Source: Endomicrobiia bacterium (GTDB taxonomy: Bacteria > Elusimicrobiota > Endomicrobiia > PHAN01). From it: a stretch of DNA of 5,926 nt. The notes below the pieces were generated by a model that did no database searches, was not told the origin of the DNA, and was given only the letters and a program-made list of their open reading frames with translations. The position numbers and the translations under genes were made by a program. This document shows, one piece after another, positions 1 to 5,926 of this stretch. Within the stretch, counting starts at the first letter, position 1. The number at the start of each line of letters is the position of its first letter. The DNA is taken from contig JASEHK010000100.1 of assembly GCA_030018875.1 (NCBI GenBank), positions 1 through 5,926 of the forward strand, given 5' to 3'.

Positions 1-461
1 TATTGTACAACACCGGCGGATATGATTCCGTCGAGACGTTGAGACTTCTCGAAGGCACGGTAGACATATATATGCCCGATATGAAATATGCCTCCGACGA
101 TACCGCCGTCAGATATTCCGGCGCGAGCGGTTATGTCGCGGCCAACCGCGCCGCCGTCAAAGAAATGCGCCGTCAGGTCGGAGAACTGGATATTTCATCC
201 GACGGCACGGCGCTTAAAGGCCTTCTGGTAAGACATCTCATTCTCCCCGGACTCGCCCAGGAAAGCAAACAAATTCTCGACTTCATCGCGCGAGAATTCT
301 CTACGGAAACGCGCGTAAGCCTGATGTCGCAGTACCATCCGGCGCATCGCGCGGATAAACATCCCGAGTTGTCGCGGCGCATAACGACGCGGGAATACGA
401 GGAAGTCATCGAACACGCCGAAAAACTCGGACTCGAAAATGTATACATCCAATATCTTTAA
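1..461 (+). CDS. Radical SAM protein, PflA-like (COG1313/PflX type), C-terminal part
   Basis: This is the last 152 codons of a gene that begins left of the window. The frame opens at base 3 with TTG, which is best read as an internal Leu, not a start. The segment matches my memory of the C-terminal half of COG1313 proteins, putative pyruvate formate-lyase activating enzymes of the radical SAM superfamily. Landmarks are YNTGGYDSVE at the start, then DIYMPDMKY, then the RAAVKEMRRQVG helix, then GLLVRHLILPG, and a late MSQYHPAHRA followed by the ELSRRITTREYEE segment. Family members are about twice this length. The CxxxCxxC iron-sulfur motif would lie upstream and is not visible, so catalytic competence cannot be judged. 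Known members are cytosolic, and their glycyl-radical or other substrate is mostly unassigned. The gene ends at TAA 459-461, 23 bases inside the next gene, so the two are probably co-transcribed and translationally coupled. Family assignment is fairly sure; the substrate is unknown. Confidence 0.85.
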   Translation, partial: LYNTGGYDSVETLRLLEGTVDIYMPDMKYASDDTAVRYSGASGYVAANRAAVKEMRRQVGELDISSDGTALKGLLVRHLILPGLAQESKQILDFIAREFSTETRVSLMSQYHPAHRADKHPELSRRITTREYEEVIEHAEKLGLENVYIQYL

Positions 462-1584
462 GAAAGCCCCGCGCCTCAAAATTGCCCCGCGCCTCCTCGC
501 CGCGATATTTTTATTGTCGGCGGCCGCGATATATCAATCTCCGTCGAGAACGCTTTACGCCAGGGAAACTCAAAGCGCGCGCGCGGCGCCCAAAGTCCGC
601 GCCGTTCTCAACGAAAAATACCTCGAAGAAATCATCGGCCTCGTCAAATCCTCGCGTCGCACTATATACATCTGCCACTTTTCGTGGAACCCCGACACCA
701 CCACACGCCTCATCAAAAACGCGGTATATGAAGCCGTCGAGCGGGGCGTCAAAGTCAAGATTCTTCTTGAAGGAAGCCTCCAGCAAAACAGTTACGCGGT
801 AAAAGAGTTTTCGCAATTAGGCGTGGACATAAAGGCGTCGAAACGCGAATGGTATCTGCACACGAAACTCGTGGTCGTAGATTCTCAAAAAACACTTCTG
901 GGTTCCACCAATCTCAGTTACAAATCAATAAACGAAAACAACGAAGCCAACGTCCTTATAGATTCGAGTAAAATCGCGCGTCTGTATGAAAAATTTTTCG
1001 ACGCGATATGGCGCGACACTACACATATACCAGGGACGCACAAGGAAATAAAACTCGAACCCGTCGAGACTCCCTACGCCATCGCCGCTCCCAACAGAAC
1101 CTATCATCCGATAATGAAAGAACACATAGAATGGGCGCAGAAGGACATATCGCTGGTGTTTTACGGAATGAGAGTTTACACCGGCGGGCAGAACGAAGTT
1201 ATGGACTTTGTGGACGAGTTGGAAGCGGCCGCCAAGCGCGGCGTGCGCGTGCGCGTGCTGCTCGAAAAGAGCAGTTACGACGAGCGTCTCAACGAAGGAA
1301 ATAAAGAGGCCGTTGAATATCTCATCGCGCGCGGAATAGACGCGCGTTTCGATTCTCCTGAAAAGATAACCCACGCCAAAATAATATTGGTGGATGATGA
1401 AGTCGCTGGCGTCGGCTCGGCGAATTTTGCTTTAAGCGGTTTCAGGTTTTATCAGGAGGCCAACGTCGTCGTCAAAGAACCGTCGGCGGTGGCGGATTTA
1501 AGAAAATATTTCGATGAGATATGGAAAACGACCCGTCCTGCAACGGTCAAATCCAAATCGCCGACGGAGCGCCAAAACAGATAA
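439..1584 (+). CDS. Exported phospholipase D superfamily protein with two HKD domains
   Basis: A 381-residue protein with two PLD-like domains in tandem (about residues 52-192 and 215-363). Both HKD motifs are intact: H141, K143, D148 with G155, S156, N158; and H312, K314, D319 with G326, S327, N329. Each is followed by the usual Glu in an EAN context (E169, E340). In this superfamily the two motifs form one active site that breaks phosphodiester bonds through a phospho-His intermediate; members are phospholipases, cardiolipin synthases or nucleases. Residues 8-31 (basic, then AAIFLLSAAAI) look like a signal peptide or single membrane anchor, so it should act in the periplasm or envelope. There is no Cys at a lipobox position. 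ATG 439 is chosen because it precedes this signal and overlaps the previous gene by 23 bases; no clear Shine-Dalgarno is seen. The lack of the multiple N-terminal helices typical of cardiolipin synthases favours a nuclease or phospholipase, but the substrate cannot be read from sequence. It abuts the next gene in a TAATG overlap. Confidence 0.9.
   Translation: MYTSNIFKKAPRLKIAPRLLAAIFLLSAAAIYQSPSRTLYARETQSARAAPKVRAVLNEKYLEEIIGLVKSSRRTIYICHFSWNPDTTTRLIKNAVYEAVERGVKVKILLEGSLQQNSYAVKEFSQLGVDIKASKREWYLHTKLVVVDSQKTLLGSTNLSYKSINENNEANVLIDSSKIARLYEKFFDAIWRDTTHIPGTHKEIKLEPVETPYAIAAPNRTYHPIMKEHIEWAQKDISLVFYGMRVYTGGQNEVMDFVDELEAAAKRGVRVRVLLEKSSYDERLNEGNKEAVEYLIARGIDARFDSPEKITHAKIILVDDEVAGVGSANFALSGFRFYQEANVVVKEPSAVADLRKYFDEIWKTTRPATVKSKSPTERQNR
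466..495 (+). repeat. Tandem 18-bp duplication (1.7 copies) in a signal-peptide n-region
   Basis: The 12-mer GCCCCGCGCCTC occurs at 466-477 and again, identical, at 484-495, spaced exactly 18 bases. It encodes Ala-Pro-Arg-Leu twice with the same codons (residues 10-13 and 16-19 of the PLD-like protein). The in-frame spacing and codon identity point to a small slippage duplication that extended the positively charged n-region of the signal peptide. It has no known function. Confidence 0.6.
1566..1569 (+). promoter_or_regulatory. Possible weak ribosome binding site (GGAG) for the TM2-like gene
   Basis: GGAG lies within the end of the PLD-like gene, 14 bases before ATG 1584. That is longer than the usual 5-9 base spacing, so it is at best a weak site. 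The start more likely depends on ribosomes terminating at the overlapping TAA (1582-1584). Confidence 0.25.
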
Positions 1585-1901
1585 TGAAAAAAAGAATAAT
1601 ATCTCTGACTCTTACCGTATTTTTAGGCGCCGGCGCGGGCCACATATATCTTAAAAAATTCCTTAAAGCCGCTCTTCTCATCGGCGCGAATTTCGCGCTG
1701 GCCGTTTCCCTCGTGATAAGAGTTATGCGCGACCCCGCTTTTGAAGGTATGGGCGCGATGGAAGCCGTCGGAGAATTCATAGCGGCCTATTCGCATAAAA
1801 TGGCGTGGCACGACGCGGCTATCGCAGCCATACTCGCCTACGCCATAGTTGACGTATGGCTCCTCAGCGCGTATGAAAAAAAAGACGGTAGTGTCGGATA
1901 A
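1584..1901 (+). CDS. Small TM2-like integral membrane protein
   Basis: A 105-residue membrane protein. ATG 1584 shares its A with the stop of the PLD-like gene (TAATG), a standard coupled start. An in-frame ATG at 1521 would add 21 polar residues overlapping the upstream gene and is less likely. The protein opens MKKRIISLTL, then has a glycine-rich turn, GAGAGHIYLKKF (residues 15-26), which resembles the PGxGxxYLGr signature of TM2-type domains. Hydrophobic segments are at about 5-17, 27-47 and 77-96. The last contains IVDVWLL around D90, recalling the conserved Asp of the final TM2 helix. TM2 domains are small membrane modules of poorly known role, often next to secreted or envelope proteins. 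Between segments two and three is a loop of about 30 residues rich in Met, Ala and Glu. The gene overlaps the following peptidase by 29 bases. Being a real membrane protein is well supported; the TM2 family match is tentative and the function unknown. Confidence 0.72.
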   Translation: MKKRIISLTLTVFLGAGAGHIYLKKFLKAALLIGANFALAVSLVIRVMRDPAFEGMGAMEAVGEFIAAYSHKMAWHDAAIAAILAYAIVDVWLLSAYEKKDGSVG

Positions 1902-3303
1902 TAAAAAAACTGCCGACGGAGCGGCCGGCGTAAAAACCGCGATTAAAAATACCGCCGCGGCAATAATAATAGTGATAATGATGATGATAATAACCGGAGC
2001 CGCGCCGATGACTGCGCTAAGCGCGCCGCGCGCGCAATTTCTCGAAAGAACTCAAAATCTCACGCTCGCCAACGGAATGAAAGCGCTGTTGTGCCCGGAG
2101 ACCGGCACCGGCGTGACGAGCGTGCAAGTTTGGGTCTCGGCGGGCTCGATTTACGAAAACGAAAAAACGGCGGGGCTGTCGCATTTTCTGGAACACCTCA
2201 TTTTCAAGGGCACCCGCAAGTTTCCCGGAGACGAGATAAGCCGTCTTGTGGAAACTTCCGGTGGGGCGATAAACGCCGGCACGTCGAAGGAATACACCGT
2301 TTATTACATAGACGCCCCGTCGGAAGCCGCCGGGCTCGCCGTCGAGATACTCTCGGACGCAATGAGCGACGCCGCGTTTCCCGCGGATGAAATAGAAAAA
2401 GAGAGACCGGTGGTTCTTGAAGAAATCAAACGGCACGACGATGAGCCCACGTCCGTTCTTTATGAACTCCTGTCGGAAACGCTTTTTACGACGTCGCCGT
2501 ACCGCAAACGCATAATAGGCGACGAAAAAGTGATAGAAACCGTCTCGCGCGACGAAATAATCGCCTATTACAAAAGATATTACACTCCGTCGAATATGAC
2601 CGTTTCGATAGCGGGAGATTTCGACGCGGCGACGATGAGGCCGCTTGTCGAAAAATATTTCGGCGGGCAGCAGGCCGGCGCCTTGCGCCGGAGCGCGCCC
2701 AATCTCAAAGAAACCGCCGCGCCGAGCGAAAAACTGCGCCGCGCGGCAAAAAACGTCGCTCACACTTACGCGGCCTGCGCGTATCTTGCGCCCGACACGT
2801 CGAGCGATAGGCAGTTCGCGGCCGATGTCGCCGCGCACATCCTCGGCGGCGCTGAAAGCTCGCGGCTTTACAGAAAATTGCGCGAGGAAAAACGCATAGT
2901 CTATGGCGTAGGCGCGGGTTTTTACGCCCAGAAAGGCGACGGCATATTCGAGGTGTCTGCTGTATTCGACAAAGAAAACTTTAGCAAGGTGCGCCAAGCC
3001 GTCGCCGAAGAAATCTCGGCGCTGGCCGCCGAAGGGCCGTCGCCGCAAGAGCTTGAGCGGGCGCGCGAAGTCATAAAGACCGGATGGCTTTTCGGAACCG
3101 AGACGGCCCACGACCGCGCCTCGATGATGGGATACTGGAGCGTGGCTGAGAATCTCGCCATACTCGACAGATACATAGCCGCCATAGAAGCCGTCTCGGC
3201 GCAAGACGTCAAAGAGTTCTTCGCGCGGTATATTTTGGCCTCAGACCCCGTCTGGGCGGCTGTGGAACCCGAGCCGAAAAAACCCGAGACGGGCGGCAAA
3301 TAA
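1873..3303 (+). CDS. Exported M16B zinc peptidase, catalytic subunit
   Basis: A 476-residue insulinase/pitrilysin-family (M16) peptidase with the inverted zinc motif HFLEH at residues 104-108: H104 and H108 bind zinc and E107 is the catalytic base. The third ligand is E184 in VVLEEIKR, 80 residues after H104, the spacing seen in mitochondrial processing peptidase. The second half (about 245-450) is the non-catalytic M16 repeat, with R337 and Y344 at the seven-residue spacing of the substrate-binding Arg/Tyr pair of this family. A strongly hydrophobic stretch (29-43) ending ALSAPRA indicates a signal peptide, hence a periplasmic enzyme. Its n-region is unusually long from ATG 1873. GTG 1891 would shorten it, and TTG 1849 would lengthen it; 1873 is the best compromise but not certain. 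No clear Shine-Dalgarno precedes any of them. It overlaps the TM2-like gene by 29 bases and lies seven bases before a degenerate M16 partner, so it probably works as half of a heterodimer cleaving peptides. Confidence 0.93.
   Translation: MKKKTVVSDNKKTADGAAGVKTAIKNTAAAIIIVIMMMIITGAAPMTALSAPRAQFLERTQNLTLANGMKALLCPETGTGVTSVQVWVSAGSIYENEKTAGLSHFLEHLIFKGTRKFPGDEISRLVETSGGAINAGTSKEYTVYYIDAPSEAAGLAVEILSDAMSDAAFPADEIEKERPVVLEEIKRHDDEPTSVLYELLSETLFTTSPYRKRIIGDEKVIETVSRDEIIAYYKRYYTPSNMTVSIAGDFDAATMRPLVEKYFGGQQAGALRRSAPNLKETAAPSEKLRRAAKNVAHTYAACAYLAPDTSSDRQFAADVAAHILGGAESSRLYRKLREEKRIVYGVGAGFYAQKGDGIFEVSAVFDKENFSKVRQAVAEEISALAAEGPSPQELERAREVIKTGWLFGTETAHDRASMMGYWSVAENLAILDRYIAAIEAVSAQDVKEFFARYILASDPVWAAVEPEPKKPETGGK
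1963..1992 (+). repeat. Imperfect ATR trinucleotide run inside a signal peptide
   Basis: Ten consecutive codons, all ATA or ATG except one GTG, encode residues 31-40 (Ile, Val, Met only) of the catalytic M16 protein. They form the hydrophobic core of its signal peptide. A near-pure triplet run in frame can gain or lose codons by slippage without breaking the gene, changing the length of the hydrophobic core. It may equally be chance given the local taste for ATA. Confidence 0.5.
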
Positions 3304-3310
3304 CGCGCAT

Positions 3311-4654
3311 ATGTTATCCGTCGGCAAAAAACGAACGGCAGCATCCATAGCGACACTTTTCGCGTCCGCAGTTTTATTAACGGCCAAATCCAGCGGAGGG
3401 GAAACATTATCAGTGAATACCTTCAAATTAGAAAACGGTCTTGAAATCATTCATCGCGAAATACCCAGACATCCGGTGGTGTCCGTATCGGTCTTCGCGC
3501 GCGCGGGAGTTCTTTACGAACCGCAAGGCAAAAGAGGCATCTCTTACCTTACGCAATCCCTTCTCACCAAAGGTACCAAGACCAGAAGCGCGGAGGCCAT
3601 CGCCGCCGATTCGGAAAAAATAGGCGCGGGCATTTCGGCTTCAGCCGACAAAGATTACGCTCTTGTCGAGATGGGCGCCGCCCGTCAACACGCCGAGGCG
3701 GCCGCCGCGCTCCTCGCCGACGTCGTCATAAACCCCGTATTCCCGAAGGCCGAGTTCGACAAGGAAAAATCCGCCGCGCTCGCGGCCGCGCTGTCAAGGA
3801 AGGATAGGATATTCACGGTCGCCGACGACCTTTCCAACGAGATTTTCTACGGCGACGAGCACCCGTATTCGTCGCCCGAAACCGGAACTCAAAACTCGCT
3901 TTCCAATCTTTCGCGCGAGGACGTCGCCCGGTGGCACGCTCAGACATACAGGGCGGATAATGTCGTGGTCAGCGTGGCCGGCGACATCACGCTCGACGAA
4001 ACCCGACGGATAATTACCCGCAATTATTCGGCCATGCCGTCGGGCGGGCTATTAAAAGTTCCGAAAACAATAAAGTTCTCGGGGCGCAAAAAAAACTCGG
4101 CCGAAGCCAAACACTCTTTCAGGCAGGCCTTTCTTATGCTGTCTTATCCGGCCCCGCGCGTCGGAGAGCCCGGCTATGCCGAACTAAAACTCATAGCCGG
4201 AGCGCTTGGCTCTCGAATGAGCGGACGACTCTTCCGCGAACTCAGGGAAAAACGTTCGCTGGCTTATGAGGTCAACGCTCTCTATGCGACTCGTTTCGCC
4301 GATTCCAGATTCGCTTTCTATATAGGTCTCGACGCGGCCAACATCGTTCTCGCCCGCAAGGAACTCGGACGCATAATCGCCGAGGTCAAAGAAACCGGAC
4401 TCTCCGACGAGGAACTCGCCGAAACCAAACGCTACCTCTCGGGGATTTGGAAATTACAGCGTCAGACCGCCGCGAAGCGGTCGTTTTACGACGGGTTTTG
4501 GACGATAATGGGAAAAAATCCCGCCTACGACGAGGAGTATCTCTCGCGGATTAAATCTCTCGACAACAAGACCGTTCGGGAAGCGGCCCGCAAGTTTTTC
4601 GACGACGCCGCATCCGTCGAAATCAAAATCCTGCCTCTTAAAGAGTCCGAATAA
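3311..4654 (+). CDS. Exported M16B homologue without zinc ligands (non-catalytic subunit)
   Basis: A 447-residue M16-family protein aligning along its length with the preceding gene, but inactive by sequence. Where the partner has HFLEH, this one has YLTQS (residues 79-83) in an otherwise matching frame (GIS before, KGT after). The third zinc ligand is replaced by Ala at about residue 159 in an Ala-rich helix. R312 and Y319, in LREKRSLAY, keep the Arg/Tyr pair. In known M16B heterodimers one subunit supplies HXXEH and the other the Arg/Tyr pair; examples are mitochondrial processing peptidase and Sphingomonas-type pairs. That is the likely arrangement here, with this subunit binding and positioning substrate. 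Residues 6-26 (KKRTAASIATLFASAVLLTA) look like a signal peptide, so it should be periplasmic. ATG 3311 follows the partner's stop by seven bases; a GGCGG 14-15 bases upstream is a poor Shine-Dalgarno. Its stop overlaps the kinase start by one base. Family and inactivity are clear; direct pairing is inferred. Confidence 0.92.
   Translation: MLSVGKKRTAASIATLFASAVLLTAKSSGGETLSVNTFKLENGLEIIHREIPRHPVVSVSVFARAGVLYEPQGKRGISYLTQSLLTKGTKTRSAEAIAADSEKIGAGISASADKDYALVEMGAARQHAEAAAALLADVVINPVFPKAEFDKEKSAALAAALSRKDRIFTVADDLSNEIFYGDEHPYSSPETGTQNSLSNLSREDVARWHAQTYRADNVVVSVAGDITLDETRRIITRNYSAMPSGGLLKVPKTIKFSGRKKNSAEAKHSFRQAFLMLSYPAPRVGEPGYAELKLIAGALGSRMSGRLFRELREKRSLAYEVNALYATRFADSRFAFYIGLDAANIVLARKELGRIIAEVKETGLSDEELAETKRYLSGIWKLQRQTAAKRSFYDGFWTIMGKNPAYDEEYLSRIKSLDNKTVREAARKFFDDAASVEIKILPLKESE
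4641..4645 (+). promoter_or_regulatory. Possible weak ribosome binding site (AAGAG) for the histidine kinase
   Basis: AAGAG lies eight bases before ATG 4654, inside the end of the M16 homologue. It is a weak Shine-Dalgarno match, but it supports this start together with the one-base TAATG overlap. Confidence 0.3.
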
Positions 4655-5926
4655 TGATAGGCATATTTGACAAAATCCGCCTCGCGAAAGAAAGAGTCGG
4701 GTTAAAATTCAGGATAGTATTTTTCGCCACGCTCGCGCTTTGGGCAGTATTCCTATCGGGCATATGGGCGTGGTCGGTTTTTTCAAACGCCCTCGTCAAA
4801 AAACAACTCGGGCGCAAAGCCCTCGCGGTAGTCAACACGGCATCCGTCCACATAGAGCGCCTCGGCCATTACAAAATAAAAACCGTCGCCGACGAAAAAA
4901 AAGCCGAATACCGCGCCATAGTCGAGACACTCCGCCGCATACAATCTCTCAACCCTTTCGTCAGATACATATACACGGCGCGCATAGACAAAGACTCAAA
5001 AATGTATTTCATCGTAGACCCCGAGGAAAACCGCGACATAAACGGCGACGGCATCATATCTTCCGACGAGATGCGCGCGAGAGTGGGCGCGCCCTACGGC
5101 GAGCCGCCCGGAAAATATCGCGAGTGCGTATCGGCGATGAGCGGGACTTCCGAAATGTCTCTCGATTTCGTGAAGGACAGATGGGGAGAATGGCTCTCCG
5201 CCGCCGCTCCCCTGCGCGGCCCCGACGGCAATATCGAAGCCATACTCGCCGCGGACATCTCCGTCAATGAAGTTCTTTCTCAACAGAAACAGGCCAAACG
5301 CTTCATACTCCTGGCTTCATTCATAGGAGCGTCCGTCGGAGGATTTTTTTTCGCGCTCGCTCTGGGCATATTCGTAACGCAGCCGTTGAAAGAAATGGAG
5401 CTGACCGCGCGGCGAATCGCAGAAGGGAATTATTCCCGGGCGCTAAAATTGTCCGGACCGGCGGAACTCGGCACGCTTATAAAAAGTTTCAACAATATGC
5501 GCCAAAGGCTCTTTAACGAGCGGGAACGCATCGCCAGAGACCTACACGACGGACTCATTCAGATAATACGGGCCGCGATATTTCAGGTCGAATACACCGC
5601 CCGAAAACCCCAAGAAGCCGGCGCGGAACTGCCAAAACTCAAAAAAACTCTCGACACCGCCATCGAGGAAACCCGCAAAATAATACTCGAACTCACACCG
5701 GCCAAACTCATAGAAAAAGGCCTCATCCCCGCCATGCGTCACTACGCGATGAAAGTTAAAGAAAACGTCGGAATAGATTATTCTTTCGAAACGAATCTGC
5801 CCGATAATTTTTCTATTCCGAACGAAGAATATATTATAAAGATATATCTTGAGACTCTCAATAACGTGAAGTTCAACAGCAGGGCTTCGCGTTTCGACGT
5901 AGTATTCGCCGATTCGGAAAAATCCG
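4654..5926 (+). CDS. Membrane sensor histidine kinase, HisKA_3 (NarL-type), 3' end missing
   Basis: An open frame of 424 codons from ATG 4654 to the window edge with no stop. ATG 4654 overlaps the previous TAA by one base. Order of parts: a short cytoplasmic start; transmembrane helix 1 (about 20-43); an extracytoplasmic sensor of about 170 residues; transmembrane helix 2 (217-241); a HAMP linker (242-288, with P244 and the FNNM segment at 279-282); then the dimerisation and phosphoacceptor motif ERERIARDLHDG with H298. Next come a coiled HisKA_3 helix pair and the start of the ATPase domain, with an N-box at 400-409. The sensor segment YIYTARIDKD...YFIVDPEE resembles Cache/PAS-like sensors of kinases and GGDEF proteins, and a canonical EF-hand loop (128-139) is inserted just after it. 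Such kinases autophosphorylate on His and pass phosphate to a LuxR/NarL-type regulator, which may lie to the right. The N-box keeps E400 and N404, but the usual Lys-His is Phe-Asn (407-408). Remaining nucleotide-binding boxes lie beyond the edge. The signal sensed is unknown. Confidence 0.92.
   Translation, partial: MIGIFDKIRLAKERVGLKFRIVFFATLALWAVFLSGIWAWSVFSNALVKKQLGRKALAVVNTASVHIERLGHYKIKTVADEKKAEYRAIVETLRRIQSLNPFVRYIYTARIDKDSKMYFIVDPEENRDINGDGIISSDEMRARVGAPYGEPPGKYRECVSAMSGTSEMSLDFVKDRWGEWLSAAAPLRGPDGNIEAILAADISVNEVLSQQKQAKRFILLASFIGASVGGFFFALALGIFVTQPLKEMELTARRIAEGNYSRALKLSGPAELGTLIKSFNNMRQRLFNERERIARDLHDGLIQIIRAAIFQVEYTARKPQEAGAELPKLKKTLDTAIEETRKIILELTPAKLIEKGLIPAMRHYAMKVKENVGIDYSFETNLPDNFSIPNEEYIIKIYLETLNNVKFNSRASRFDVVFADSEKS
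5035..5070 (+). other. Canonical EF-hand calcium-binding loop in the kinase sensor domain
   Basis: Codons 128-139 of the kinase read DINGDGIISSDE. This matches every key position of the 12-residue EF-hand loop: D at 1, N at 3, D at 5, G at 6, a hydrophobic residue at 8, S at 9 and the bidentate E at 12. It lies outside the membrane, between the FIVDPEE strand and the GAPYGE turn of the sensor. No second loop is seen, so it would be a single, dockerin- or calerythrin-like site. Calcium binding itself is inferred. Confidence 0.75.

Noticed and set aside
1241..1258. An 18-base perfectly alternating purine-pyrimidine tract, possible Z-DNA
   Set aside because: It falls in the codons for a Val-Arg-Val-Arg-Val strand conserved in PLD domains (before the LLE), so protein coding explains it well enough.
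925..1374. A 149-codon - strand frame across the PLD-like gene
   Set aside because: It is antisense to intact PLD domains, has no recognisable motif and no ribosome site, and its composition fits a shadow frame.
1521..1583. Upstream ATG start for the TM2-like gene, adding 21 residues
   Set aside because: The added segment is polar and lies wholly within the PLD coding sequence. ATG 1584 gives a standard one-base stop-start overlap and a typical MKKR membrane-protein N-terminus.
2017..3204. A 395-codon open frame on the - strand antisense to the catalytic M16 gene
   Set aside because: It mirrors a real gene with clear motifs. Its product is Arg/Phe/Gly-rich with no recognisable domain, and long antisense frames are expected where third positions are rich in G and C and stops are rare.
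3301..3310. The only intergenic gap, checked for a promoter or terminator
   Set aside because: There are only seven non-coding bases, with no hairpin plus T-run and no room for promoter elements. It is simply an operon junction.
4740..5270. A 176-codon + strand frame inside the sensor half of the kinase
   Set aside because: It is out of frame with the kinase. Its product is extremely rich in Arg, His and Pro, and no family is recognisable. The kinase frame carries clear domains throughout.

Overview
The window is one dense run of six genes, all on the + strand. Gaps between them are seven bases or fewer, and four of the five junctions overlap. It looks like a single operon, or part of one, from a Gram-negative-type bacterium. 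Four of the five complete or nearly complete proteins after the first carry a signal peptide or membrane anchor, and the fifth is a small integral membrane protein. Base composition is mid-GC by eye, but Ile is mostly written ATA and Lys mostly AAA. Together with a PflX-like radical SAM gene, typical of anaerobes, this would fit an anaerobic lineage such as Elusimicrobiota or a neighbouring uncultured phylum. The taxonomic guess is weak, and no marker gene supports it.

Layout: (1) 1-461, C-terminal half of a radical SAM protein resembling pyruvate formate-lyase activating enzymes (COG1313 / PflX type), cut by the left edge. (2) 439-1584, exported two-domain phospholipase D superfamily protein with two intact HKD motifs. 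(3) 1584-1901, 105-residue membrane protein resembling TM2-type domains. (4) 1873-3303, exported M16 zinc peptidase with an intact HXXEH motif. (5) 3311-4654, exported M16 homologue in which every zinc ligand is replaced but the Arg/Tyr pair is kept. (6) 4654 to beyond 5926, membrane sensor histidine kinase of the NarL/HisKA_3 class, cut by the right edge. It has no in-frame stop within the window, and its N-terminus is set by an ATG overlapping the previous stop.

Genes 4 and 5 almost certainly form a catalytic plus non-catalytic M16B heterodimer that digests peptides in the periplasm. Genes 2, 4, 5 and the sensor part of 6 all act outside the cytoplasmic membrane, so the cluster may link an envelope or periplasmic clean-up function (phosphodiester and peptide cleavage) to an environmental sensor. 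That link is inference from gene order. The most unusual detail is a textbook 12-residue EF-hand calcium loop in the extracytoplasmic sensor domain of the kinase. No RNA genes, mobile elements, CRISPR arrays, terminators or convincing promoters were seen. There is no gene-free stretch longer than seven bases.
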